A stretch of DNA of 64,000 bases. Origin: an uncultured Tidjanibacter sp. (GTDB lineage Bacteria > Bacteroidota > Bacteroidia > Bacteroidales > Rikenellaceae). The stretch covers positions 186,001 to 250,000 of the forward strand of contig CALVCL010000001.1 in the NCBI GenBank assembly GCA_944326085.1, written 5' to 3'. Below are positions 43,334 to 52,060 of the stretch, in pieces. The stretch's first letter is position 1, and the number at the start of each line of letters is the position of its first letter. A program made the position numbers and the translations under genes. Below the pieces are notes generated by a model. The model ran no database searches and was not told the DNA's origin. It saw nothing but the letters and a program-made list of their open reading frames with translations.

Positions 43334-44395
43334 ATGTCAGCCGTCCAGCAGAAAAAACCTATTGTAATAGCCGGTCCGTGCAGTGTCGAAAGTCGAGAGC
43401 AAGTTATTGAAACATGCTGTCGGCTGGCTGCCTGTGGCTGCGTGGATATGATAAGGGGTGGAGTGTGGAAACCCCGTACATATCCGTCGTGCTTTCAGGG
43501 AGTCAGCGACATAGGTCTGGAATGGTTGGCAGAAGCCCGCAAGGAAACAGGTCTGCCGTTTGGCGTTGAAGTGGCCAATGCTCACCATGTTGAGGTCGCA
43601 TTGCGTGCCGGTGCCGATATGGTATGGTTGGGTGCACGCACAACAGGAAATCCGTTCAGCGTGCAGGAGGTGGCCGATGCCTTGAAGGGAACGGCTGTCA
43701 TTGTGTTGGTGAAGAATGGACCCATGCCCGATGCGGAGTTGTGGACCGGAGCAGTGGAGCGCATGTTGGCGGCAGGAATTAACACAGATAGGCTTATGCT
43801 TATCCACAGAGGGTTTATGCAGAGCGGTGCAGTGGGCTATCGCAATCCTCCCGTCTGGCATGTGGCGCTGGAGATGCGGCGACGTTTTCCACAGCTGCGG
43901 ATGCTGTGTGACCCGTCGCACATGTGCGGCAACCGTACAGGGCTTGCTGCTACGGCGCAGAAAGCGATAGACCTTTCGTATGACGGTCTGTTCGTGGAGA
44001 GCCACTGCAATCCCGATGCAGCATGGAGTGATGCGGCGCAGCAGGTGACGCCTGAGCGTCTGTCCGAGATATTGCATGGATTGAAATGGAGGAGGAAAGA
44101 GTCCGATACGCCTGCGTATATGCGGGAAATGGAGCGTCTGCGTTTGGAAATAGACCAGATAGACTTGCAGCTGTTCGGGTTATTGTCGCGGCGTATGGGC
44201 ATAGCAGAGGAGATAGGCCGCATAAAACGAGATAACGATGTTACGATATTTCAACTCAGCCGTTGGGAGGAGATAGTTGACAATATGATTGGGCGTGCAG
44301 AAGAACTCGGTTTGAGTGAAGGGTTTGTGCGCATGATACTTGATGCCGTTCACATGGAGAGCATAGCACACCAGAACAAGGTGATGAACGATTGA
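43334..44395 (+). CDS. DAHP synthase / chorismate mutase fusion
   Basis: A 353-residue bifunctional enzyme for the first step of aromatic amino acid synthesis plus chorismate to prephenate. Residues 1-255 form the DAHP synthase barrel (IAGPCSVESREQV near 13-25, MIRGGVWKPRTYP, WLGARTTGNPF, MLCDPSHMCGNRTG near 194-207). Residues 270-353 are an AroQ-class chorismate mutase (MERLRLEIDQIDLQLFGLLS, RRMGIAEEIGRIKRDN). The fusion, common in Bacteroidetes, lets prephenate or chorismate feedback on DAHP synthase through the mutase domain. The open frame begins with a TTG two codons earlier; the ATG is preferred. Confidence 0.93.
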   Translation: MSAVQQKKPIVIAGPCSVESREQVIETCCRLAACGCVDMIRGGVWKPRTYPSCFQGVSDIGLEWLAEARKETGLPFGVEVANAHHVEVALRAGADMVWLGARTTGNPFSVQEVADALKGTAVIVLVKNGPMPDAELWTGAVERMLAAGINTDRLMLIHRGFMQSGAVGYRNPPVWHVALEMRRRFPQLRMLCDPSHMCGNRTGLAATAQKAIDLSYDGLFVESHCNPDAAWSDAAQQVTPERLSEILHGLKWRRKESDTPAYMREMERLRLEIDQIDLQLFGLLSRRMGIAEEIGRIKRDNDVTIFQLSRWEEIVDNMIGRAEELGLSEGFVRMILDAVHMESIAHQNKVMND

Positions 44396-44418
44396 TTGGA
44401 TTGTCTGCGTCGAGAAAT

Positions 44419-44455
44419 AAAGAATGCCGACCTCATCAGGATGTCGGCATTCTTT
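44419..44455. terminator. Bidirectional terminator between DAHP synthase and folC
   Basis: AAAGAATGCCGAC (44419-44431) is an exact complement of 44443-44455. It lies between convergent stops at 44395 and 44472, with A- and T-rich flanks on both sides. Confidence 0.85.
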
Positions 44456-44471
44456 ATATTTGGTCTTATTC

Positions 44472-45761
44472 TTACAATATTTCGCCAACCAGATAGAGAC
44501 TGCCGCCCACAAAGATTACATCGCTGGGACCGGCATTTGATTTGGCATGCTCCAATGCTGCATGCGGGTCTGCTATGACTTTGCCCTTCAGTCCGTAATG
44601 TTTGGCCTCTTCGGCTAGACGGTCGGCACTTATTGCGCGTGGTGAAGAAGACTGCGTGAAGATGTACTCGGCATCTGCAGGCAATTGCGGGAATATCGTG
44701 TCGAGAGTTTTGTCAGCAGCGAATCCGAGTATCATGTAGAGGCGGTCATGTTCCATTTTGCGCAACTGTCGTACGGTTTCCTTAAAACTGTGAGCGTTGT
44801 GTCCACCATCGGCAATTGTCAGCGGGACATGTGATATTATCTGCCATCGACCCGATAATCCTGTTAAGGCTGTAACGTTGCGTAGTCCCTCAAGTATGGC
44901 CTTGGTACTGATGCTTAATTGGGTTTTACGGCGCAGGACACTGATAGCCGTTCGTGCCGTGATGAGGTTCTTGCGCTGGAAGCCGCCAAGAAGATCCAGT
45001 TCTATGTGCTGAATATTGCCTGTATCGATGCGCCGCAGGGTATAGCGCTGCAATGTGCCGTGCGGATGTTCTTCGAGGCATTCGTACGTAAGGTCGGCGA
45101 ACATTATGGGGGCGCTCTGCTCGGCTGCGCGGGTAATGAATATATGGGCGCTCTCAGGGTCGCTTTCGCCTATCACGACCGGGGTACGGCTCTTGATGAT
45201 GCCTGCCTTCTCTGCGGCTATCGCTTCTACTGTTTTACCGAGTATGTCGCAGTGCTCGAGACCTATATTGGTAATGATGCTTATGGCCGGAGTGATGATG
45301 TTGGTGGCATCGAGCCTGCCGCCGAGGCCGGTTTCAATTATGGCAACCTCAACTTCTGACTCTGAAAACCATTTGAAGGCCATGGCTGTGGTCATCTCGA
45401 AATATGATAGGCCGAGCCTTTTGATGTCTTCACCGTAACGTGACATGAAGTCTGCCACGGCATATTCTGGTATGGGCTCTCCATCTATGCGGATGCGTTC
45501 TCGAATGCTGTGGAGGTGTGGCGACGTGTATAGTCCTGTGTGGTAACCGGCGGACTGAAGTACGGCGGCCAGCATGTGGGCTACGGAACCCTTGCCGTTG
45601 GTACCGGCTATGTGTATGGTCATGTAGTCATTCTGCGGGTTGCCCATTGTGCGGCATGCAGCAGCTATGGTGTCAAGACCTTCATGGTAGGCGGTACGTC
45701 CTGCAGTTTGGAATGAAACGAAATTCTCGTTGAGAAAGTCAAGTGCTTCGGTGTAGTTCAT
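44472..45761 (-). CDS. folC: Bifunctional folylpolyglutamate/dihydrofolate synthase
   Basis: A 429-residue Mur-ligase-fold enzyme that adds glutamate to dihydropteroate and folates. The ATP-binding loop is GTNGKGSVAHMLAAVLQ near residues 53-69. The family's second motif is seen in EVAIIETGLGGRLDATNII, and the C-terminal domain has ADGGHNAHSF near 315. Length agrees with bacterial FolC. It is followed upstream (27 bases between) by lnt on the same strand, so the two may share a transcript. Confidence 0.93.
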   Translation of the reverse strand: MNYTEALDFLNENFVSFQTAGRTAYHEGLDTIAAACRTMGNPQNDYMTIHIAGTNGKGSVAHMLAAVLQSAGYHTGLYTSPHLHSIRERIRIDGEPIPEYAVADFMSRYGEDIKRLGLSYFEMTTAMAFKWFSESEVEVAIIETGLGGRLDATNIITPAISIITNIGLEHCDILGKTVEAIAAEKAGIIKSRTPVVIGESDPESAHIFITRAAEQSAPIMFADLTYECLEEHPHGTLQRYTLRRIDTGNIQHIELDLLGGFQRKNLITARTAISVLRRKTQLSISTKAILEGLRNVTALTGLSGRWQIISHVPLTIADGGHNAHSFKETVRQLRKMEHDRLYMILGFAADKTLDTIFPQLPADAEYIFTQSSSPRAISADRLAEEAKHYGLKGKVIADPHAALEHAKSNAGPSDVIFVGGSLYLVGEIL

Positions 45762-45787
45762 ATCTTGGGCTTGTTGCTTGTTTGTTG

Positions 45788-47374
45788 TTAGTCTACGAGG
45801 TGGCTGCGGCGTCGGAAGCGATATACGATGAAATACAGTATGGACAGCATGAATACGAATTCGCCGAGACGGCCTAGCATGTCTCCGTATTGTGTGTAAA
45901 ACGTTGTTTTGTCAGACAATGGTATGGTACGTGTTACTATGCCGCGCTTGTTCCAGCCTAGCGTGTCGAGGACATTGCCTCGCGAATTGATGAAACCGGA
46001 TATTCCGGTGTTGGCGCTTCGGACTATATAGCGACGTGTTTCTATGGCACGCATACGCGAATAGGAAAAGTGCTGCTTGTAACCTGGTGTGTCATCCCAC
46101 CATCCGTCGTTGGTCAGGACGAACAGCACCTGTGCACCGCGTCGTGCGAAGGTGGCAAAGTGTTCGCCGTATACCGACTCGTAGCATATCGGAGCTGCCG
46201 AGCATGCCTTGATGCCGTCATCGGTATTGAGGGTAAATGTGCGGTAGAAGTTGTCTGTGCCGAGTTGTCCGGTAGTACCGCCGAGGTCCACGATGAAGTC
46301 AGTGAAAGGCTGCAGCAGTTCCATGAACGGCATCATCTCGACGCCGATAACCAGTTTTGCCTTGTGGTGAACGGCTATGTTGGCGGCAGAGTCTATGGCT
46401 ATTGCGCTGTTGTAGACATCGTACCATGTGCCGTTGCGCAACGGGCGGGCAGAGAAGGGCTTGGCATTTTGATCGGAATAGAGTTTGAATGTGGTAGCCC
46501 CTGATATGAATTGAGCCTTCGGGCGTTTTGTCCGAATAAAGTCAATGTATCGCCGGATGGATGATGAGCCTGTAATGCTGTTTTCCCAGATATTGTTGTC
46601 GATTGCAGTTTCGGGAGCAAGCAGAAAATCGACATCCTGCGGTGACTGTGCCGCCAGAGACAGTATTATATCGTCCTGCTTGGCCTGCGGAAGAGAGAAC
46701 TTCTCTGTGTACGGTTCTATGTTGGGCTGTATTGATGTGACTGTGACGGTCTCGCCATGCGGCTCCTCCCAACTCCAGTAAAGTATCTGCGACAGAATAA
46801 TAGGTATCGCAGCCCATGCGGCAAAACCGTACCACAATTGTCTGTCTGAACGGCGTTTAATGGCATGAAACAGGATGAGATTTGATACAAGTATCCAAAG
46901 CGAGCCTCCGAGTACTCCGGTGTATTCGTACCATTGTATTGCCCAGATGTCGTTTGCAAGGCCGTTGCCGAGCAGCAGCCACGGGAATGAAATCTCTCCG
47001 TTTAGGTATATGTATTCGGCGGCTAGCCAACCGCTTGCCAGTATGATGCCAGAGATTGTTGCGGAACAGCGCTTGCAGGTGTAGTGGTATAGCATGAATA
47101 CCGAACCGAACAGCACTGTCTGCACTATGGTTGCTGCAAATACGCCGATTGGGGCAGCAAGCCATACCCACCATATCGTAGCCACCGACCATAGGCAGAA
47201 TGTGATAGCTGTCCAGCCCGCCATGTGCCAGAACGAACGGCGCGTACTGTCGTAACTGTCGCTTATTATGAGTAATGGAACGAGGGCTGCCAGCAGGGCG
47301 ATGCCGCTTATGCGTAGCCAGCCGACTGACAGCAGTACGACGCTGCAAAGGACGAGTAGCAGTTTTCTTTTCAT
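45788..47374 (-). CDS. lnt: Apolipoprotein N-acyltransferase
   Basis: A 528-residue inner-membrane enzyme that adds the third acyl chain to lipoproteins. Six to seven N-terminal membrane segments (to about residue 205) precede a nitrilase domain. The catalytic triad is visible: Glu in LLAPETAID, Lys in VHHKAKLVIGVEMMPF and Cys in APICYESVYGEHFA. The dynamic loop NDGWWDDTPGYKQHFSYSR and SANTGISGFINSRG segments are conserved. Start placed at MKRKLLLVL; the open frame begins 9 codons upstream. This enzyme would serve the many lipoproteins in the window. Confidence 0.93.
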   Translation of the reverse strand: MKRKLLLVLCSVVLLSVGWLRISGIALLAALVPLLIISDSYDSTRRSFWHMAGWTAITFCLWSVATIWWVWLAAPIGVFAATIVQTVLFGSVFMLYHYTCKRCSATISGIILASGWLAAEYIYLNGEISFPWLLLGNGLANDIWAIQWYEYTGVLGGSLWILVSNLILFHAIKRRSDRQLWYGFAAWAAIPIILSQILYWSWEEPHGETVTVTSIQPNIEPYTEKFSLPQAKQDDIILSLAAQSPQDVDFLLAPETAIDNNIWENSITGSSSIRRYIDFIRTKRPKAQFISGATTFKLYSDQNAKPFSARPLRNGTWYDVYNSAIAIDSAANIAVHHKAKLVIGVEMMPFMELLQPFTDFIVDLGGTTGQLGTDNFYRTFTLNTDDGIKACSAAPICYESVYGEHFATFARRGAQVLFVLTNDGWWDDTPGYKQHFSYSRMRAIETRRYIVRSANTGISGFINSRGNVLDTLGWNKRGIVTRTIPLSDKTTFYTQYGDMLGRLGEFVFMLSILYFIVYRFRRRSHLVD

Positions 47375-47606
47375 CATCGGATTTGTATTTGACCGGTGCA
47401 TTTATAGTGCCGCAGTTACGGCGTAGTGCAAATATAACGCATATTGGTGTAAAGGTATATGATGTAAATCGTATTATTGAGTGCATGCCGTACAGTGAGG
47501 CAATGTAATGCCATATTCGGCAGTAAACACAAAAACGGCGCTGTTAGGCAATAAAGTTGTGTAGCAATAATGTACTCCGCTCTTTTCTTTATAAATTTGC
47601 ATTTAT

Positions 47607-48266
47607 ATGGAGATGTGGTTGGACATATTTTTGCGAGGCATACTTATCGGATTGGTAGTGTCGATGTTCTCGATAGGACCGGTGGGTGTGCTGTGTGTGC
47701 AGCGTACGCTCAGCAAGGGGCAACGCTCAGGTTTCTTTTCGGGTCTCGGTGCAGCTACAGCGGATACGATATATGCTATGGTGGCATATTTCGCCATAGC
47801 TTTCGTGCATGGAATAATAGAACAGAATCAGTTGGTCCTTAAGATTATAGGAGGAGTGCTGGTAATAGGTGTGGGATTGTATATCTTCTTGCAGAATCCT
47901 GTGGTGCAGATACGCCGCAACAGAGCGGGCAAAGTGTGTCTGTGGCGCGACTATCTGTCGATATTCCTGTTCACAATAGCCAATCCTGCAATCACTCTGG
48001 TATTTGTCGGACTGTTCGCGATGTTCGGTATAAGCAATAATGCCGGTTATATCAACGGTTTGGCAATGCTGGCCGGCGTGCTGGCAGGAGCAGCGGCATG
48101 GTGGCTTGTGTTTACCCTGGGATTGAATATTTTCCGAAAACGTTTCCGGCCGCGTTATCTGCTGTGGATGAACCGCATTGCAGGTGTAGTCGTTGTTTTG
48201 CTGGGATTGGTGGTCATATTTTCTTCAATCTTTAACTTTCATCTCGATGAATTCATCCCAAAGTAA
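47607..48266 (+). CDS. LysE-family amino acid exporter-like protein
   Basis: A 219-residue protein with six membrane segments and the LysE/RhtB opening SIGPVGVLCVQRTLSKGQRSG near residues 22-42. ATADTIYAMVAYFAIAF and FLFTIANPAITLVFVGLFAM are further family positions. Substrate unknown (amino acids or derivatives). The 3' end overlaps the cmk start by 20 bases. A TAAATTTG box at 47592-47599 lies only eight bases before this ATG, so either transcription starts almost on the start codon or the true start is the ATG at 47613 (MWLDIF). Confidence 0.85.
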   Translation: MEMWLDIFLRGILIGLVVSMFSIGPVGVLCVQRTLSKGQRSGFFSGLGAATADTIYAMVAYFAIAFVHGIIEQNQLVLKIIGGVLVIGVGLYIFLQNPVVQIRRNRAGKVCLWRDYLSIFLFTIANPAITLVFVGLFAMFGISNNAGYINGLAMLAGVLAGAAAWWLVFTLGLNIFRKRFRPRYLLWMNRIAGVVVVLLGLVVIFSSIFNFHLDEFIPK

Positions 48267-48960
48267 CGGAACAAAAAAGATAGTGATAGCTATAGACGGG
48301 TTCTCGTCGGGCGGCAAAAGTACCTTTGCACGCCTGCTCGCGGCCCGTTTGGGTTACATATTTATAGATACCGGAGCAATGTACCGTGCCGTAACGCTTT
48401 ACGGAATAGAACACGGGGCAATTAAGGACGGCATGCTCGACCGTGATGCCCTGGTGGGTATGTTGGACGACATTGATATTAGTTTCAGGTTTAATCCCGA
48501 TAGGCAAGCCAGCGATATATATGTCAACGGCGAATGTGTAGAGACACGAATTCGCGGCATAGATGTCAGCGACATGGTCAGCAAGGTAAGCAGCATTCCT
48601 GCCGTGAGGGAGAGACTGGTGGCGCAGCAGCAGCGCATGGGCCGCGGCAAAGGTATCGTTATGGATGGCAGGGATATAGGGACTGTAGTGTTTCCGGATG
48701 CCGAGTTGAAACTGTTCATGACGGCTGACCCTAAAGTTAGGGCATTGAGGCGTTTTGAAGAGTTGAAACTTAAGGGCGAGAATGTGTCGCTCGAACAGAT
48801 AGAACGCAATATCATGGAGCGCGACCTGGATGACCAGAACAGAGAAGTAAGTCCGCTGCGTATGGCCCCCGACGCCATAGTGTTGAATAACAGCAATATG
48901 ACGCTTGAGCAGCAAATGGAATGGATTGCTCCTATACTCGAAGAAAAACTGAGGGCATGA
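48247..48960 (+). CDS. cmk: Cytidylate kinase
   Basis: A 237-residue (d)CMP kinase. The P-loop is AIDGFSSGGKSTFARLLA near residues 16-33, followed by IFIDTGAMYRAVTLYG with the CMP-binding Arg, DGRDIGTVVFPDAELKLFM and FEELKLKGENVSLEQI. The chosen ATG lies inside the 3' end of the LysE gene (20-base overlap in another frame) and gives the normal length; an open frame 18 codons longer begins with non-homologous residues. ispH follows after 12 bases, a common Bacteroidetes pairing. Confidence 0.94.
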   Translation: MNSSQSNGTKKIVIAIDGFSSGGKSTFARLLAARLGYIFIDTGAMYRAVTLYGIEHGAIKDGMLDRDALVGMLDDIDISFRFNPDRQASDIYVNGECVETRIRGIDVSDMVSKVSSIPAVRERLVAQQQRMGRGKGIVMDGRDIGTVVFPDAELKLFMTADPKVRALRRFEELKLKGENVSLEQIERNIMERDLDDQNREVSPLRMAPDAIVLNNSNMTLEQQMEWIAPILEEKLRA

Positions 48961-48972
48961 AAATTGCATATT

Positions 48973-49860
48973 ATGGGAACAGGGAATAAGACAATCCATG
49001 TGGAGATAGACGGGAAGTCGGGTTTTTGTTTCGGAGTGGTGAATGCCATATCGCGTGCAGAGAGCTCACTGGCCGCAGGAGAGGTTTATTCGTTGGGCGA
49101 TATTGTCCATAACGGACTGGAGGTACGCAGACTTGAGGCTCTCGGTCTGCATGCCGTGGGATATGACGATCTTGAACGACTCTCGGGTAAGCGCGTGTTG
49201 ATACGTGCTCATGGCGAACCTCCATCTACCTATGCGAAAGCGGCATCGCTCGGGATAGACGTGATAGATGCTACATGTCCTGTCGTGGCAAAGTTGCAGA
49301 GACTGGTGGCTGCTGCCTATGCCGAGATGTCGGCTTGCGGTGGCCAAGTTGTAATATTGGGCAAAAGAGGACACGCCGAGGTGGTGGGGCTTGCCGGTCA
49401 TGCAGACGGAAGGGCCATAATAGTGGAAAATGAAGCTGACCTAGATGCAGTCGATTTCGCACGTCCGATATACTTCCTTGCACAGACGACACAGAGTCTG
49501 ACTCTGTTCGGCCGTCTGGCGGATATTATATGCAATCGGGCGCAGTATCCCGACAATGTGACTATACGCGATACGATTTGCCGTCAGGTGTCGAGCCGTG
49601 AGGCCATGTTGCGCGAATTCGCGGCGCGTTTTGATGTAGTGGTGTTCGTGTGCGGCCGCAAGAGTTCTAACGGTAAGGTGTTGTACGGAGTGTGTTGTGA
49701 GGCAAATCCACATTGCTACAACATTGAGGACGCGAATGAGTTGCAGCCTCAATGGTTCGAAGGATGCGATACTGTTGGGATATGCGGTGCTACCTCTACT
49801 CCGCAGTGGCTTATGGAAGAGGTGGCGGAAGAGGTACGGCGGATGTCGGGACGAGAGTAA
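48973..49860 (+). CDS. ispH: 4-hydroxy-3-methylbut-2-enyl diphosphate reductase
   Basis: A 295-residue Fe-S enzyme making isopentenyl and dimethylallyl diphosphate in the last step of the MEP pathway. Its three cluster cysteines are seen in GFCFGVVNAI near residue 18, DATCPVVAKL near 98 and DTICRQVSSRE near 196. Substrate-binding VHNG (DIVHNGLEV), RAHGEPPS, FLAQTTQS and SSNGKVLYG segments are complete. The start ATG gives MGTGNKTIHVEI. It supplies precursors for the polyprenyl synthase elsewhere in the window. It probably forms one transcript with the LysE gene and cmk. Confidence 0.94.
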   Translation: MGTGNKTIHVEIDGKSGFCFGVVNAISRAESSLAAGEVYSLGDIVHNGLEVRRLEALGLHAVGYDDLERLSGKRVLIRAHGEPPSTYAKAASLGIDVIDATCPVVAKLQRLVAAAYAEMSACGGQVVILGKRGHAEVVGLAGHADGRAIIVENEADLDAVDFARPIYFLAQTTQSLTLFGRLADIICNRAQYPDNVTIRDTICRQVSSREAMLREFAARFDVVVFVCGRKSSNGKVLYGVCCEANPHCYNIEDANELQPQWFEGCDTVGICGATSTPQWLMEEVAEEVRRMSGRE

Positions 49861-49887
49861 AACAGGGCAAAATAAATATCGGAAATT

Positions 49888-50379
49888 ATGGGGGTCAAAC
49901 AATATATCCGCCGTTCGGTTGGTTATTTCATAAAACTTGCAGTTTTGCTGGCACTTCTTTATCTGCTGATGTGTTTTACGGGTACGGCGCGGGTGAGCGG
50001 TCAGGCTTTTGTAGATGAACTTTTCGGTACTCCGCGCGGAGTGATGCTTATTGCTGCATTAGTTGTACTCGCTGTTTTTTATCCGCGGTTTGGATACGTA
50101 TCTCGCAGGGTTGAAGGTATGGACATCGAGGCTGACCGCGATGCTGTGATTGCTGCCATGCACTCCGCCAATTATATCTTGACGGTCGAAAAGGAGAAAA
50201 GCATGTTGTTCCGTGCAGGGTCGGGATTGCGCAGGCTGTGGCTTGTTTTTGATGACAAGGTCGTGATACGTGCATCAGGAAGCGGCGTGACGGTAGAAGG
50301 GCCACGAAAGGAGGTCGTACATGCCCAGTTTCGCATGAATACTTATGTGCAGTACAGGAAAAATGAAGGGAATAATTAA
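49888..50379 (+). CDS. Two-TM hypothetical protein between ispH and the S41 protease gene
   Basis: A 163-residue protein. Two membrane segments (about residues 14-32 and 50-68) are followed by a soluble C-terminal domain with a strand-rich pattern (YILTVEKEKSMLFRAGSGLR, LVFDDKVVIRASGSGVTVEG). The name cannot be assigned; the pattern of a two-pass membrane anchor with a small cytoplasmic beta domain is common in Bacteroidetes genomes. It lies 27 bases after ispH and its end overlaps the S41 protease start by 17 bases, so it is likely part of that operon. Confidence 0.7.
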   Translation: MGVKQYIRRSVGYFIKLAVLLALLYLLMCFTGTARVSGQAFVDELFGTPRGVMLIAALVVLAVFYPRFGYVSRRVEGMDIEADRDAVIAAMHSANYILTVEKEKSMLFRAGSGLRRLWLVFDDKVVIRASGSGVTVEGPRKEVVHAQFRMNTYVQYRKNEGNN

Positions 50380-52036
50380 ATATGCCGCAGCCTCTGTCAT
50401 TGGGGCTGTGCTGCTTTTGTTGATAACGTCTGCCGTAGAGGGTCCCGACGGCTTCAAAATGGGCCGCAACATGGAGGTAATGGTGAACATGCTGCGTGAC
50501 CTGAGTCTCTTTTATGTAGATGACGTGGACCCGGACAAGTTGCTTAAGGATGCGGCAGCCGGTATGACAGCCGGACTTGATCCATATACAGTCTATATCT
50601 CGGAGGATGAGATGGATGATTTCCAGATAATGACCACGGGTCGGTATGGGGGTGTGGGCTCGCTTATACGTCAGGGGCACGACGGTGTTGTGTTTGCAGA
50701 ACCTTACAGGGGAGCACCTGCTGACAGGGCCGGTATAGTGATCGGCGACAAGATTATAGAGGTGGACGGACGTTCAGCTTCCGATATGACGACCGACCAG
50801 GTGAGCGCTCTCATGAAGGGGAAGGTCGGGACGAAACTTAAACTGAAAATTGAGAAGTTCTATACAGGCGATACTGTTGAGGTGGAACTTAAACGTGAGA
50901 TGATAAATATCCCAGGCATACCGTATTACGGCATGTTGAATGACAGTGTGGGGTATATACTGAATGTTGATTTTACCGAAGATGTCAGCCGTGACATGCG
51001 CAATGCTGTGCTGGCATTGAAGGAGCAGGGCGCGAAGGCTCTGATACTTGATTACCGTAACAATGGAGGTGGAGTGCTGCAGGAAGCCGTGAAGATTGTG
51101 TCGTGTTTTGTGCCGCGCGGTACGGAGGTAGTTAGCCTCAAGGGACGTAATCCGGAGGAAAATGCGGTATTTAATACTCCCAATGAGCCGCTCGACACGG
51201 AGATACCGCTCGTGGTGCTTGTAAATAACGGTTCAGCTTCCGCAGCGGAGGTTGTGGCCGGAGCATTGCAGGATATGGACAGGGCCGTGCTTGTTGGACG
51301 GCGTACCTTCGGCAAGGGACTTGTTCAGACAACACGTCCGCAGGGATACAATTCGTATCTGAAACTTACCACGGCGAAATATTATCTGCCGAGCGGCAGA
51401 TGCATACAGGCTATAGATTATGCATCGCGTGCCGAGGACGGTACATTGAGCCATATTCCCGATTCTCTCATAACTGAGTTTAAGACGGCTGCAGGGCGCA
51501 AGGTGTATGACGGAGGAGGAGTAATGCCCGATGTGCGGATTCCTGCCGAGTATGTGAACAGGTTTGCTTATATCGTATACGGAAAGGGTTATATTGACGA
51601 TTATGTGGATATGTTCATGCGGGCCAATACCGACCGCGAAGTTGTGCCGGGCGAGTTCAGGATTACGAACGAGGATTATGCCGCATTCGTTGAGTTCATG
51701 TCCGACAAGGATGTGGAGTGGCAGTCGGAAACCAAACTGCTGCTTGCCAAGCTAAAGGAGGCTGCCGAGGCAGAACGTTATACCGAAACTGTTGGTGACT
51801 ACATAACGGCAATAGAAGAAAATCTCGATGACGATGTACAGGAAGCGCTGAAACTCTACAAGAAAGAATTGTCGGAACTGATAGAGAATGAGATAGTGCT
51901 TCGCAGGGCATATAATCAGGGTGTCGTGGTGCAGAATCTTGCCAAGGATGCCGATGTGAGGGAGGCGGTGAAGCTTCTCGCGGACATGGAACGTTACGAT
52001 GAAATTCTGACGGGTAAGGATACAGACAGAAAGTAG
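50363..52036 (+). CDS. S41-family C-terminal processing protease with PDZ domain
   Basis: A 557-residue exported protease of the CtpA/Prc class. The start MKGIIKYAAAS gives a hydrophobic N-terminal anchor (about residues 5-24). A PDZ domain spans about 90-170 (SLIRQGHDGVVFAEPYRGAP, DKIIEVDGRSASDMTT). The catalytic Ser lies in NNGSASAAEVVAGAL and the Lys in RTFGKGLVQT. The 170 residues after the core are helical and Glu/Lys-rich, longer than CtpA. Targets are likely envelope or peptidoglycan-associated proteins. Its start overlaps the preceding gene and it is followed 24 bases later by the kinase gene. Confidence 0.9.
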   Translation: MKGIIKYAAASVIGAVLLLLITSAVEGPDGFKMGRNMEVMVNMLRDLSLFYVDDVDPDKLLKDAAAGMTAGLDPYTVYISEDEMDDFQIMTTGRYGGVGSLIRQGHDGVVFAEPYRGAPADRAGIVIGDKIIEVDGRSASDMTTDQVSALMKGKVGTKLKLKIEKFYTGDTVEVELKREMINIPGIPYYGMLNDSVGYILNVDFTEDVSRDMRNAVLALKEQGAKALILDYRNNGGGVLQEAVKIVSCFVPRGTEVVSLKGRNPEENAVFNTPNEPLDTEIPLVVLVNNGSASAAEVVAGALQDMDRAVLVGRRTFGKGLVQTTRPQGYNSYLKLTTAKYYLPSGRCIQAIDYASRAEDGTLSHIPDSLITEFKTAAGRKVYDGGGVMPDVRIPAEYVNRFAYIVYGKGYIDDYVDMFMRANTDREVVPGEFRITNEDYAAFVEFMSDKDVEWQSETKLLLAKLKEAAEAERYTETVGDYITAIEENLDDDVQEALKLYKKELSELIENEIVLRRAYNQGVVVQNLAKDADVREAVKLLADMERYDEILTGKDTDRK

Positions 52037-52060
52037 AGGGAATTATACCTTAAGGTATGT

